From NCBI GenBank assembly GCA_910592205.1, contig CAJVPJ010000034.1, positions 1 to 63,036 on the forward strand: a stretch of 63,036 nt of DNA. Direction: 5' to 3'. This document shows, piece after piece, positions 1-12,520 of this stretch. Each line of letters opens with the position of its first letter. Within the stretch, counting starts at the first letter, position 1. A model generated the notes under the pieces. The model was not told where the DNA came from. It was given only the letters and a program-made list of their open reading frames with translations, and made no database searches. The stretch comes from Paraglomus occultum. Taxonomy: Eukaryota > Glomeromycota > Glomeromycetes > Paraglomerales > Paraglomeraceae. The position numbers and the translations under genes were made by a program.

Positions 1-76
1 GATGGTTGACTGTAGTGTTATGCGCGATCGACGAAAAATTTAAGGGGTGGTCGGAGACTTTTGAGTAGGCACTGTA
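1..76. mobile_element. Terminus of a Tc1/mariner-type transposon (window-edge fragment)
   Basis: The first bases read into a terminal motif of the Tc1 style, GTCGGAGACTTTTGAGTAG followed by CACTG and then a TA dinucleotide at 75-76. Tc1 elements commonly end in CAGTG next to a TA target site and often carry AAAAGT-type sequence just inside the end. The rest of the element lies outside the window, so no transposase can be read. The call rests on terminal-motif resemblance only. Confidence 0.4.
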
Positions 77-1735
77 TATATATCATAATGTCAAAGACAA
101 CAAGATGCAACTATGTGGCGTTCAACATTTTGAACCCTGAAATTCCGTGACACCTGATACGTCGAAATTTACAAAGAACGAAAAATGTGATTGTTTAACA
201 GATGGTAAATTACTGATTGTTGCACGAGAATCAATAAACTCTATTTGAAGTTAGTGGGTCAGATATGGGACAGGCAAAATGAAACATCAGAACAATATGG
301 ACGAACAATGAAACTTGCGCTATGTCATTAGATTGTAAACCGAGTAAAACTACAAAATTATTTGTAGCCAGATTTTGCAGATGGTCCTTGCACAAAGTCG
401 AGTAAACTGTATTTAGGCATATTAGATCAGGTATGACTTCACGATTAACTCACTTTCAACCCCCGTACATCTAATGCAACAATTTGGCTGTGCCTATGCC
501 ACAGAGATTATTTGTAAGCAAGAATAAATTGTTCAGCGATTCAATGGTCTAACATTTCACGACTTCTCCTATAAGAACAATAATAGTTAAAAGTCATGCT
601 AAGCAATGAGTTTGAAAGAGCCTCAATGTCTCGTTGGTACAATATAGTAGAACGTCGTATAGTGGTTTGTTTGAAAGAACTAAATTTGTAAATTCGAACA
701 TTATCGTCTTTTGACATAATTTGCCGCACGATTCATTTTGAAATATAAAATCTGATGTGACAGATCACATGATCAATATGGTAGCATTGTCAACGTGATA
801 ATAATCGGAAATGACCGATAATTGACTAAAAAGCATTTACAATTTCATTATTAAACATTTGATCCTGGAATTCCAAAAACATAATTGTTTATGCTGTCAT
901 CTCTTTACATTATTCTCTTCGTCCATCGTTACGAGTAAACGGACAGTAGACATCTGAACAATTATAGTTACGTTTATTATGGTAGAGCTTGATATTTGTC
1001 AACGATTGAATTGTCTAAAATGTAATTATGGTCAGCGTTTCTTGTCTGAATGTTCTGTGAATGGCTTAACCATGTTACCAATAATCGTAGAATATTCAAA
1101 AAGAGTTAAATCAGAATAGTCTCTGCAACTGTTGGGTTGGAATAGAAACTTGGAGTAGTGATGCAGAAAGATTTCAACATGAACAGTTTTGGGAGGAGTT
1201 TTCATCTTTCTCTTCGCTTAAATTGTATTCAAAGAACTGACGGTTTTCAAAGCAATCGTGCTAAGGTATCTTTCAACAGGGTTCTTGTACATTTTTCTAC
1301 GAAAAGTAGAAAATCTTGTAGTCCGTATATACTATGAAAGTAACAACGATTTGGTGCCATTATGAAGCTGGTTTTTTTGAAAAGAATAATAATTATGTAG
1401 TTGTAGTTTGATGAAACGTTAGTGTAAATCCAGAAAACGTAATTCTTGTGTGCAGTTCTTGGGGTTTTCTCGATTTATACACGTATATTTCGCGGCCATT
1501 CCCCAGCGGAAGCTCCACTCTATGTTTCATAATGCTGATTTTTCATAATATTAAAAGTTTAGCTTTTAAGACGCCATACCAGATACTCATTACGTGAGTA
1601 GAAATTATGCAGGAGGGATTTAGCATCAAGAAACACTAATGTTGGCTTTCAATAACCATCTTTTTGTTTTACGCTAGACTTGTATAGTACAAATAAACAT
1701 AATACAATATCATTGAAACATCGACGAACAGATAT
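77..1735. other. Gene-poor AT-rich stretch
   Basis: No ORF with convincing coding character and no repeat structure was seen here. The only open frames are short and have AT-driven composition. Confidence 0.6.
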
Positions 1736-3278
1736 TACAGTGACTCACAAAATCGGCTCTACGTTTGAAAGAATTGAATGCATAAGCTTATAATTCCACA
1801 AATACCCAACCACAATAAATGAAATTTAAACTAAATATAGTTCTGTTTTCTACACAAATTTGTTTTATCAAAAAAGACTTGAAACGTTATGAGTCATAAA
1901 TTTTTAAATTTTATCAATGCATTGAGCCAGTTTTGTAACTCATCAATAACTTACTATTGTGCATTTGTAACAACGTCGGGACGTGTTTAAACTTACAAAA
2001 TAGTTGTTTACGCTTAATTTACACTTTTAATTCATAATAAACGCGTTGCATTATGAAGCCTATTTCTGAAATAATATTCTGTCACTACTTGATAATAGAC
2101 TTTTGTCGCGTAAAATAGCTACACAATTAGGTGTCAGCCGTACTATGATCGATAGAATGCGTAAAACGTTGAGAACTGACATACAAAAAAGTCGTGCAGA
2201 CGACAAACAGAACCGATAAGCGTAGGCTACTTCGTACGATTCTTTCAGGCAAGGCAGATAATACTGTCCGACAATTCCGTGAGCGGGGAGATGCCAGAAA
2301 TATAGAAGTTACCTTAAAAGAGACTGTGTTAAAGACAGCAACAACGAAGAAAAGCCACGACTTTTGCCAAGACGTGTCCGCCAACGCCTTGACTTTGCAA
2401 TAAAGTATCAACATTGTGTTTTTTGATCCAATTAACTGTTTAGGGTCAGATAAACGTGAGTGGGTGTGGAAGAAGCCTGGCAGTATGTTGACAGAGCAAC
2501 ACGTTAAAGGACCAGTTAAATTTGGTAATGAAGGTCTTATGATTTAGGGTTGTATTACAGCTTAAGGGGTTGGTTATGCGTGCTATATTGATGGAAGTAT
2601 GAATGCAGAGCTCTCTCTATACATGCATTTTTGAAGATAGAATTTTTCAAAGCCTAAAGTATTATGAGATGAAAGTGAATAAAATTATTAGTCCCGAAGC
2701 CAAGGATATGACCGCTCTGCTCCATCCAGACCTGCCCTTAAGATCTAATTTTTCCAACAGAATAATAACCCTGAACACACCTCTCATGTTGCTCAAAAAT
2801 GGTTTAAAGACATTGGTGTTGAGGATTGGCCTGCACAGTCGCCAAATCTAAATCCTTTAAACAACAGTTTGTCACTTATGAGATTATGGTTATTAGTATG
2901 CATGAGTTGTTATTATGAAAATGTGTGGAGGCTGAGTAAAATAAAAATTTACCACAAATTTGCAAAGATTTAATAAGAAGTATGTTTAGGCGTGTTATAA
3001 AAGCAAAAGTAAAAGATGGCTATACGAAATATTAAATGAAGTATTATTTTTTAATTTTTTAATACAAGTAACAAAATGCTCGGCATAACTTTCCTGGACC
3101 ATTAGTGTACTGGTTTAATGCACTGATAAAATTTAAATCTTTTTCAATAAAACAAAGTTGTATTAAAGTTAAAAAGTAAGACTATATTTAATTTAAATTT
3201 CATTTATTTTGGTTGGATATTTGTGGAGTTTACAAACTTATACATTTAATTTTTTTCAAACACTGAGCCACTCTTGTA
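1736..3278 (+). mobile_element. Degenerate Tc1-type DNA transposon with long inverted terminal arms
   Basis: TA dinucleotides at 1736-1737 and 3277-3278 bracket an element of about 1.54 kb, the usual Tc1 size. The left arm (1738 to about 1940) matches the reverse complement of the right arm (about 3100-3276) over long stretches; for example GAATGCATAAGCTTATAA on the left corresponds to a near-identical block on the right. The outer 10-20 bp of the right arm have diverged, with an apparent deletion of about 10 bp. Each arm also carries an inner inverted echo of its own end (left: 1921-1942 against 1738-1760). Between the arms lie the remains of a transposase. The element is certainly not autonomous. 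Confidence 0.85.
2064..2900 (+). pseudogene. Tc1-type transposase relic
   Basis: Disjointed frames give recognisable pieces of a Tc1 transposase in order. An N-terminal helix-turn-helix reads IATQLGVSRTMIDRM near 2115-2160. A DNA-binding/linker stretch follows at 2194-2403. A central segment near 2445-2600 contains VWKKPGS and the start of the catalytic core. A C-terminal segment reads AQKWFKDIGV then WPAQSPNLNPL near 2785-2860, which corresponds to the conserved block around the third catalytic acidic residue of the DDE triad. Several stops and frameshifts break the frame, including stops at about 2403 and in the core. No functional product is possible. Confidence 0.85.
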
Positions 3279-3610
3279 TCAGTATTAGAATATTAAATTA
3301 AGAAAAATTTTCTTGTTTGTCTTCCCCCAAATTTCTGGCTAGTGTCATTAAAGCAACTGGAGTCTTTCCAGTACACCTTTTGCTGAAAATTACTACGCTT
3401 TTGATTAGCTCAAAATTTGGCATTGGTTAATTGGTAGACTTTTGCCCAATAAATAAAATTGTTTGTTAACTCTGTTCATAAATAACAAGCCTTGAAAATT
3501 TAATAAGCTTGCAAAAAGTTTGCTTGAAAAACTGCAACATCTCGCCAAAGAAAACCTGTATTACAAAATATACAATAAAAGAAACTTTTAATCAATTTCT
3601 GATAATTATA

Positions 3611-4406
3611 TAAGGTGTCTGAAAAGTTTTGACAATATTATTTTTTGAGAATGTACATAATAATTTTAAAATAAATTATCACATTCCTTTAAAGTACTCT
3701 CCATCTACTTCTATACAACTTTTTCACTGATTATTGAAGCCTCTAACAGTACTCCTCTTGGTATACTATTAGACACTGCCTGAACAGTTCACGTAAGATC
3801 TCCCTAATTCCGAAACACCTTTTTTTTGTTCTGAAAAACAGAAAAAGTTACAGAAAGTCAGATGTAAACTGAAACAAAAATGTAGCATTAATTAGACTTT
3901 TCTTTAAGTAACTATAAATACAGTGCCTTGTGCATTGTTATAATAACAAATTACATGACATACAGAATCCATCTTGAACATACTTTACTGAGATTAACTT
4001 AACTATGTAAAGTATGTTCAATTCTTTTTTAACAGTTTTCCAACCGCCTTCTCTATTATTCTTAAAATTATGTGAGACTCTCATTTAATAGTTTTTTACC
4101 ACTTTACAATTTTCTGAGAGTGAAGCTTTACGAGAGGACTCCTGAGTGGGAGCCATCTTCAACCTCAGCTCTTGATAAATTTTCTTTGGCAACTGGGTCA
4201 ATTTTCCAGCTAGCAAAATGTAGTAGCATTGGTATTCTCGCATGGAAATTTTCCATACGTTTTAGGGTACGGTTTTTGAAGCCGGATTTCTCAACAATCA
4301 TCAAATCAAATTGTATCGATACTTGAACTTTACTTACATTACTTTATTTAGTAGGTACACAGATTATTGAGATAAAAATATATTGTCAAACCTTTCAGAC
4401 CTCCTA
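3611..4406. mobile_element. Mariner-type element, internally deleted (about 790 bp)
   Basis: TA dinucleotides at 3611-3612 and 4405-4406 flank ends that are inverted repeats of about 28 bp: the left end begins AGGTGTCTGAAAAGTTTTGA, and the right end reads, on the reverse strand, GGAGGTCTGAAAGGTTTGA. On the minus strand near 3690-3715 the peptide VEVDGEYFKGM matches the C-terminal block common in mariner-family transposases. No full transposase frame remains. Ends, TA flanks and the residual motif together support a mariner-type deletion derivative. Confidence 0.7.
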
Positions 4407-4410
4407 CGGG

Positions 4411-4513
4411 AGCCGTTCACTTGCCCGACAGTTTATTTGCCCGACAAATATTTACTAGCATAATTTCAAAGTTATCCTTTTTGGGTAGTTTTTTGTCGGG
4501 CAAATGAACCAAA
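4411..4513. repeat. Foldback (MITE-like) element next to the mariner relic
   Basis: The segment starts CCGTTCACTTGCCCGACA (about 4413-4430) and ends TGTCGGGCAAATGAACC (about 4494-4510), inverted copies differing at one or two positions. A second direct copy of TTTGCCCGACAAA lies inside the left arm (about 4436-4447). The 100-bp length, palindromic ends and lack of coding capacity suggest a miniature inverted-repeat element. No clear target-site duplication could be read. Confidence 0.6.
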
Positions 4514-7186
4514 CCCCACCCTACGTATAAGCAGATTATGGTGATTCAAATTATAATCTGCAATGTTTTTGAACGCAAGTTTGCTTGAAAAAAGTTTACG
4601 CTTAACCTGACTTTACAACTTTAACATGATTACTCCTAATAAACAAATTAATCTTTGTCTACTTAATTTTTTATTATAAGGTACAAGACTAATTGCATGT
4701 TATAAATTAAAACAAAATTATTTATCAGAAATTAACAACGTGCGAAAAACATTAAAATCTCGAGTTTGACTTCAATTTCTTGTTAACTCGATGGTTATTG
4801 TAGTCTGTACCGTATAACAACCTTGCTATAATAATTTTTACCTGAAAAAATAACTCATAGAAAGGTTATTGCACAGACAAGAAAGATTACGAAAGAAAGG
4901 TAAAATTATGATAGCGATAATATTAATATTATTGATAAAAATAATGTTAGTAAGGCATTAGAGTGATCAAAGAAGCAATCTATGACTTTGGAATCGAATA
5001 CTTCTTTCTCATACAGTTTATTCAAACGCGTTTTTATTTTATATTATTTATTTCAAAGGTGGTTACTTTTTTAAAATAAAAGAAAGACTTACGAAAAACA
5101 AACTATTTGTTTCGAAATTTGAGTTACTTGGCAAAGTAAGACACATAAACTACGATCTTATTAGCCACTGCGGCAAAACGCAGATTCGAAATAAATTGAG
5201 TTTGCTCTAAAATAAAAAACATATTATTATTTACAACCAAAACAGTTCAATATTGTTATCAAAAATAAATAAATTTAGATATAAGATTAATGCACAACAC
5301 TTATATTATCAAATAAGACATCCAACGAGAGTCTCAATTTAAATTGTCGTGCAAAGACACTTTCTAGCAAAAATAGTGGCAATTTTTTTTTAATTATCAA
5401 TTTTATTGGTTTTTATTTAACACACGTTCAAGACTTTTTAATATATAACGTGCACAAAAACGTAGAGAATTAAAACTTAGACTGTATTAGGTAAAGACGC
5501 GAACATTTTGTAGTAGATTTGAGTCAATTGTTATTTATTGCAAACATAGTTTGGCCAAATCAAACTGAGATTATTAAATGCAAATATAAAGACAATGATA
5601 TTTCTAACCACACCTGACGTATTAAGTAAATAAAAAAACAATAATACATTTGCAAACTACTATATTAACGAATAATTGGTTTAATTTTATAAACCTAGCA
5701 AACCAATTTTTACTGCCATTATTTTCGGCGAGAACTGTAGATTTTAATTTTGCTCACAATAGCCATGAGAAAATTTCATTATTTAGGAAAAGTTTATTTT
5801 AAATCACGTTCATATTTATTCGTCTAAGCTCCCTTTCTCTCTCTTCCTTTTATTTTAAGCTTCTCCGCCACATTAAGCATATTTTTGTAATGCTTCAAGT
5901 AACGATAGTTATTTAGGTTAGTGTATTGGTAATAACACTGGAGTCACTTTCTGTTGTAGTAAATTGTCTAAGTATAACAGCTACGTGCGCTCTTATATCA
6001 TGAATTAGCGAAATAACTCTCGAATGTATCAACTTGTTTTGTCCTAAATCTCGGTTCATTATGTCCACACAGTCCACAAGTTATCTCCTCGCACGATACT
6101 TGTAGCCAATAACCTGATAGAATTCAAGCGGGTTTGTTTTTGAAGTATAAACCAGAGCAGTTATATAATATTAACAATGTATGTACACACACAGTATTGG
6201 ATTAATTTAATGGTGAGCACAACGAATTATTGTAACATTACTGTATGGCTATAAAACGCAAGTCAATTGAGCAATAGTTGAATGCTTATTGCCAGAAAAC
6301 TAAGTCACAAATAACTGTCATTATTGGCCGGCGAAGAGTGAATCTACAATACAATTACTTCTTAACAAATGCAAAATATTTTTGTTGAGTTTCTGTTTAC
6401 TAACTCTTGTCCCGCTTTTCTTGTAGTTTTCCATATAGCTTTAAAAAAGGGGGTTTTTTCTTTGTGGAATGTTACGATCGAGAATATAAATAGAAACATT
6501 CACCATTCTGCTGCCTAACCACGCAATTAGTTGAACATTAAAATTGTTATCGAGTACGGGAATGTTATCATTTTACAAAAGTTTTGTCAAAATTCGGTCG
6601 TTTTTCCAATAATGAACAAAATTTTATATGTAAAGAACATGTTTCCCGCCATTGCTCAAAAATCGCTTTTGATTCGACTAAATGCTGATTTCTTTAAAAG
6701 GGTGGGTATCCTTAGAGTGTGAAAATTTCCTCAGCAAATTACTGTACCGATGAGCGGTGAGTAAATTCAATGAGACAGTACAGTTAACAACTGGTAAACT
6801 CACATGACCTTTGTGTCAAGTGACGTCAAATACGAAATTTCTGTCCTATGTTTCACCAATGCGTTCATAGTACAATTGTGCCAAGGTTTCATGCACATCG
6901 TGCATCATGCAATAAAACGATCTTTCCAATCACTGCCTAATTGACGATAATAAATAGGACTCAAGGTTTCTTCGTCCTCACCCCACCCCACCCCCACCCC
7001 CTCCTTCTTCACTTAAGATAAGGACATTATACGATACAAATGATTAATTAACTTATCGGTTAGCTATACAAATTGACTATTTTCATATTGGGGAACCCGT
7101 TAAAAGTATTATATATTTAACCCATACCGGCATACATAGCACAATAATAATAACCGACTCTCAGAAAAAACCAAAATCTTGCCGAA
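4514..7186. other. AT-rich intergenic region
   Basis: No supported gene. There is a C-rich microsatellite-like run (CCCCACCCC repeats) near 6978-7005, upstream of the secreted-protein gene. Remaining open frames are short and unconvincing. Confidence 0.6.
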
Positions 7187-8035
7187 ATGTACCAGATAAT
7201 AGTCTTCTTACTTGCTTTGGTCTCGTTCGTTCCGCACTCGTTGGCACAAAATTGCGATCCCGCGGTGTTCACACCAGCAAGTGCTCCATTAATAACGAAA
7301 ACCTCGTCGTATAATGGTGTACCCATCACATTAACCGGAACGTTGTCGATACTCGATGGTTGCCGTTTCCAAGTTGATGGTTTCACTTATACCACTGCTC
7401 TCCCACTGTCGTGAGTATTATTCTGGTGTATCTGTTCAATTAGATGATGAAATTTCTCATAGTCATGAACGAAAAGGGTATTGATGTTCGTTAGAGTCGC
7501 CGATAGTGTGTCATGTCTCGATATTCCTATTTGCGAAGATATTTCTATCTATCTATTTATTTATTAATTTATCTTTATATCATTTTGCTGTCTGTCTATC
7601 TGTCTGTCTATCTGTCTGTCTATCTGTCTGTCTGCTCATCTGACTATCTGACTATGTAAGATGACACTAACAAATACTGTTAATTGTTTATTTTATGTCA
7701 ACAGATTCTGGTTTGGATCCAATGGCCTTGATAGTACAGGAACTCAAATAGTCCAGGCCCAGGTGGCTCAAGTCGCCAATCCTGCCAACATACAGTACCA
7801 ACTAATGAATGGCACGAAATTCGATAGCTTTAATACCATCTTGCTGGCGTCTAAGGCAGATAATGTAATCATAGGATACGCACAAATTAGTAAGCCCAAT
7901 CAAACCACCACTAACAATGGTACTGGTTCGACACCGCCTAATCATGGATCAAGCAGAAGCATGAACGAAGGTATTAATGGCTTCGTCATCGGTGCTGGAA
8001 TGCTGTTGGTTGCTACGTTCTTTGTTTTTCAATGA
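7187..8035 (+). CDS. Secreted, probably GPI-anchored small protein (184 aa, 2 exons)
   Basis: Exon 1 is 7187-7410 and exon 2 is 7705-8035; donor GTGAGT and acceptor CAACAG keep the frame (555 nt including stop). The first 20 residues form a textbook signal peptide (MYQIIVFLLALVSFVPHSLA, cleaved before QNC). The mature part has two cysteines (QNC, DGC) and beta-rich Thr/Ser/Gly sequence. A low-complexity Asn/Thr/Gly/Ser linker with possible N-glycosylation sites (NQT, NGT) precedes a C-terminal hydrophobic segment (GFVIGAGMLLVATFFVFQ). A small-residue stretch before that segment (HGSSRSMNEG) fits a GPI attachment signal. I do not recognise the family. By architecture it would sit on the outer plasma membrane or cell wall. 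Confidence 0.75.
7540..7645. repeat. Tetranucleotide microsatellite in the intron
   Basis: Repeats of TCTATCTG/TCTG fill much of the 294-nt intron (7411-7704) of the secreted-protein gene. This is a simple-sequence length-polymorphism candidate with no coding role. Confidence 0.85.
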
Positions 8036-11000
8036 AAAGGTGGTTTGTAAGAGTGTATGTGAAGATGCAAGAGCTCGAGTCAATTAATACTTTTTGGGGT
8101 GATAATAATGTGGCGATGGACTCTAATTATGTCAAGTAGTTAACATTAATTGTATTGTGGTCGATTAATAATTTACAGATTTTCCATCGATTCATTGTAA
8201 AGCTTATATGATTGAGTAAGGTTCTAAGGGGCCTAGCGCTAAATAAAACGAGTGATTACAAGCGACATTATGACAGTGGTTATAAATTATTATTATTGTC
8301 GTTGTTAATAATTTATTTAGTAATTTAATTCACTTGCACAGGGTCCAAAAGTTATAATGTGCTCAATTTGTGATCGACAGGGCGCATTCTTGCGTCATTT
8401 TCAGGATTTAAAGGCTTACTCTGAATACGCCTGTGGCACTCTTCAGCATTATTTCACAGTTAGTATTAACAGTTAGCCCGAGTTACACTTACCTATCCGT
8501 GTCTCTTGTATGGCAACAACAATCGCATGCCTTGTTTGACATTTACAAGAAATGTGAGAAATCCAAACAGTCGATGTCGTACCCCAAGCAGATACGGGCG
8601 ATAAGAGATTTAGAACCAAGCACTGCACTGTTGGCATAGTAAAGTTCGAACGCAATGTTTAAGAGCATGTCCACTTTGGTTTTTGGTGGTGCGATAAAAT
8701 GTTTGTGTAGGCATATCCGATAATCTGACTTCGTTTAGGTCATCCAATGGAATACAGTAAACATTAGACGTAACATAATAATAGCACACACAGCCAGTTT
8801 CTCTTCGATTAGAAACGGATTATTCATTGGCTAAATAAGACCGGAGAGTATCCATTTTAAGGGGGAATGACAACCGGCAGAAAGGAGTTGAAACAGCGGT
8901 ACAGTAGTACGAGACTCGGTCATACGAGCAATGGATTAAAAAAAATGATATCATTATTATCTATTATTAAATTGGGTTTGTGGATTAATTAATTACGAGA
9001 TGCTAAAGATATTACCCGGATAATTCTATAGAATATTCTCATAAATGCTGAATACAATCTCATTCGTTGTATGTAAGCGTTTCGTATTCGGCAATATGAT
9101 ATACCGCATAACACATATCGAACCTCGGTGACTATGAAAAACTTTGGAACTTAAGATGAATGATTATCTACAGATCTATGTCATGTGAATAAATACATGT
9201 CCCTATCGATGCTTTGGATATTAGGTTTGTTGACATATTTTCTTGATGCAGCATATGCATATTATATACTGACAATTATATATTTATGACATTCGATGGG
9301 GGCTTTTTTTCGTCCACATCTTGTAGAAAATTTTTGCATAGTTTTATTAAGGGTGACATATTCATTTTATGGTTATGAAGCTGCAGTGTAATGTTTTACC
9401 CATCAATAATTAATCAAAAATCTGCGTAATTTGTGTAGACTTATTTCTAAGATACAATCAACCATGTAAAATTGTTGACAGTCTTCTACAAATATAGGTG
9501 AAAAAGATGTAGAACATTTAATAGCAAATTTTGCTGACCCCGATAGGTGAGTACATTAGAATAAACTTAGTATAATTGACGTGCCAATATCATATTGTTA
9601 ATATAAATGGTCGGTCATTTTTCGCCAGTAATACAAACTTTTTACGCCTTTAATAAATATATCTTGTCACGTTCTTCGTTCAAATCCGCAATCAATTACT
9701 TTGTTTTCCGGAACACGTTTTGTTTGCGAATATATTGTAAACGTAATGAATACCAGATCATCATTTCTAATCTGTTTATGTAGGAATATTTGAATAAAGA
9801 GTGGCATTTGGTCGAAACAACACATCTACTCTTAGACATTTGGCGAATATATGTAACAAATGTGTTAATATAATTTCAACAATACACTTTATCTTCAACC
9901 ATTATTATCTTTCTAAAGCCGACAACATATTTTTTTAATATTTAACATGGAAAAATTTTATTATTGTAGTGTTATTGCTTTATCCGACATTTACCAGAAA
10001 CTTTACAAATACAAAAACAAATACTAATGCATTAATTTAACATTACGTAATTTCCGAAAAGGTTATTGCAACTTTATGAAGTGTTTGGTTAACTTTAAAG
10101 CAATTTAAGAATTTATAGGAGATGGAGAAACTGTGTTCGTAGTAGCCACTATGATAATGCGTTTACAGAAGCAAAAAGAGAATTAATAAAACAATTAAAT
10201 GGTTAAAAGACTATAATTTTATTATGTTAAAATTTGCCTTTAAGTTATTTAATTTGATAACAATAGCATAAAACAAATATTGAACAGCTCAACTGACACC
10301 TGAAAAAAATTATTATATAATATTACATGGCACCCCTTACTCTGTTAAAGTTAACAACATTTCAGCGATTTATCATGTTATTTTTTTGTTGTTTGTTGAG
10401 TGCACTGTATGGATTTATCTCAGTTTTTCGATTATTTTTCTCAACTGTTCTTCTCCAAATTGTCTTCTTAAATTGTTTAAGTTAAACAAAACCCCTCAAT
10501 ATAAGTTTTCTGATTTGTTACTAATGATTTTTCTATTACTCTTTGTATTGTCAACTATAACGTAGATGCGTAAAGTATTTATATGTTTTTGTTTAGAGCG
10601 TATCGATTATTATAATAAATAGAACAGACCATGCAAGAGTAGACGCGCAAGTTTAAATTTATATTTATGCTCTGAAAATTATCTTAGTAAAATAATAGTT
10701 TTACTATTAAATTTTATTTGGTATCTCTTTACAAATGTGTGTGTGCAGTTGCGTTAAATAATAAATATTTATTGAAAAAAAAAAGCTAACAAATGTAGCT
10801 TAAAGTGAGGATAAAGTCAGAATAAATATTTTCAAATAAAGAAAATACACAAATAAATCATTGATTAATTCTCCATGAAAGCAAAATGCAAAAAAAGGTA
10901 CGTTGACTTTGAACAAGAAAGCGTTATTTGTCGCGCAAACAATCGTACAGTTTATAACCAAAGGTGTTTCTTTCGTTAAACAGTCATCCCGCGCTATTTA

Positions 11001-11220
11001 ATGCTGCCATCTCAAAGTATTGATAATTAATTAGCATACCATACAAAGCAGCTTTATTTGTATTGTTTCATATGTACTGTAAGTGACAATAACTTTGTAT
11101 AATACTGGATTCAACTGTTAAATGAACAATAACTATAAGCTTCCCAGCGGGGCATATAGATATATATGGATATACGTATTTTTTATATGGTTTTACATCG
11201 TAACTATTTCATCAAACATA
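8036..11220. other. Gene-poor AT-rich stretch
   Basis: About 3.2 kb with no gene that I can support. Short open frames near 8433-8655 occur on both strands and look like chance. No clear transposon ends were found. Confidence 0.55.
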
Positions 11221-11224
11221 GCTT

Positions 11225-11580
11225 TATACTATAATGTATTGCCAAGGGGCCGGGAGCGGAAATTTTAAGGATTCTCATCAAAATTGCTCTACCCTACTAA
11301 GTCTACTGGGCAATTGCCCCTTGAGTGCGTGTTTGAACTTTGGAGTTCGTCGCGTGCGTATTTTTGCCCAATAATCTCGAACAGCCTGCTCAATCAGTTT
11401 TAAAACTAGTACTAGTGCTTGGCAATTTGGCTAGTCATCATTATCTCCTAATTCTTTTAGTCTTTGTTTTCGATTAATGAGATGTTGGTTTAAGGCTTGG
11501 TTTTGTTGGGCTATTTTGTTGTTTTTTTAGGCGGGGATTATTGCTGAAGTCCAAAATTTCTCTCAATTTTCCTCGATAAG
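11225..11580 (-). pseudogene. GC-richer protein-coding relic of unknown origin
   Basis: Base composition rises to roughly half G+C here, unlike the surrounding AT-rich DNA. Reading the minus strand gives two protein-like frames in succession. The first ends with KIAQQNQALNQHLINRKQRL...LGDNDD and a stop near 11430. A second frame begins nearby and reads IEQAVRDYWAKIRTRRTPKF and HALKGQLPSRLSRVEQF before its stop. I recognise neither. The two tightly abutting frames are reminiscent of a prokaryotic or plasmid-like source, but that is only an impression. No start codon or splice structure makes an intact gene. Confidence 0.3.
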
Positions 11581-12520
11581 CAATTAACTTTTTTAGTTTG
11601 ATATTTTTACTCAAATCTATTTTTCGGTAGTCGGGAGATAATTTTTGAGTGGAAATTTGTTATCAATAGCTAGGTGGCAGTGATTCTTCAAAATTGTTGT
11701 TTATCTTAATTGCCAACATTTGTTACTAAAAAGTATCCAATTAGCTTGAGAATGGCAATGGAATTTGATTTATATAATACGTTTTCTTAATCGGAAAACA
11801 CAATGTATTCGTGAATCGTAGAGTATAGTTATGACGATTTACAGACTTGATAATACTTTCAATTCATATCTGATATGCATATATCTTATTCTCATAATAC
11901 GAATTTCACATTATAAAAGAGATTCAAGAATCTAGTTTTATAACGAGTTGCCGCTATGTAAAGTCCGTAACGTCTTATTGATCTATCTCTATTCTTTAAT
12001 ATTGTATTGGTTCAAATCAACTAAAAAGCTATAAACGCATCCATTGCAAATACCTAATAAAGTTATCCATGTCTCTGGTAATAATAGCAGTTCACGTGTT
12101 GCCTATACATGATGACTATATACATGTGAAGATGCGTTTTCGGTGTACAAAACTTATTCATGTCAAGTAAGCAAATGCAGACTTATTCCCATGCCAACAG
12201 AATGTTTCAAGAGCGCTTACAAAAGGCGATAAGAATTTTTGCATCTGAATGCGAAATATATTTAAGAGTTTGGCAGTATCTCGGTTTTCCAATTTCGACC
12301 GACTGATAGTGCGTATAATAATTATAGCTCTTGAATCACACACGCATTAAATCCATCCGTTAGACAAAGCATGAAATGTCCAAACATAAATCGTAAAAGG
12401 TTAATCTTCATGTGCGTTCGTTCTTATTGTAACTATATTGGCAACGAGCTAACCTCTCTGTATTGTGTGTTACATATCATATTATACAGAAACACCTCAG
12501 CACTTTTGACGTCGTTAAGA
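11581..12520. other. Intergenic, nothing supported
   Basis: AT-rich sequence without a recognisable gene or repeat. Confidence 0.5.
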
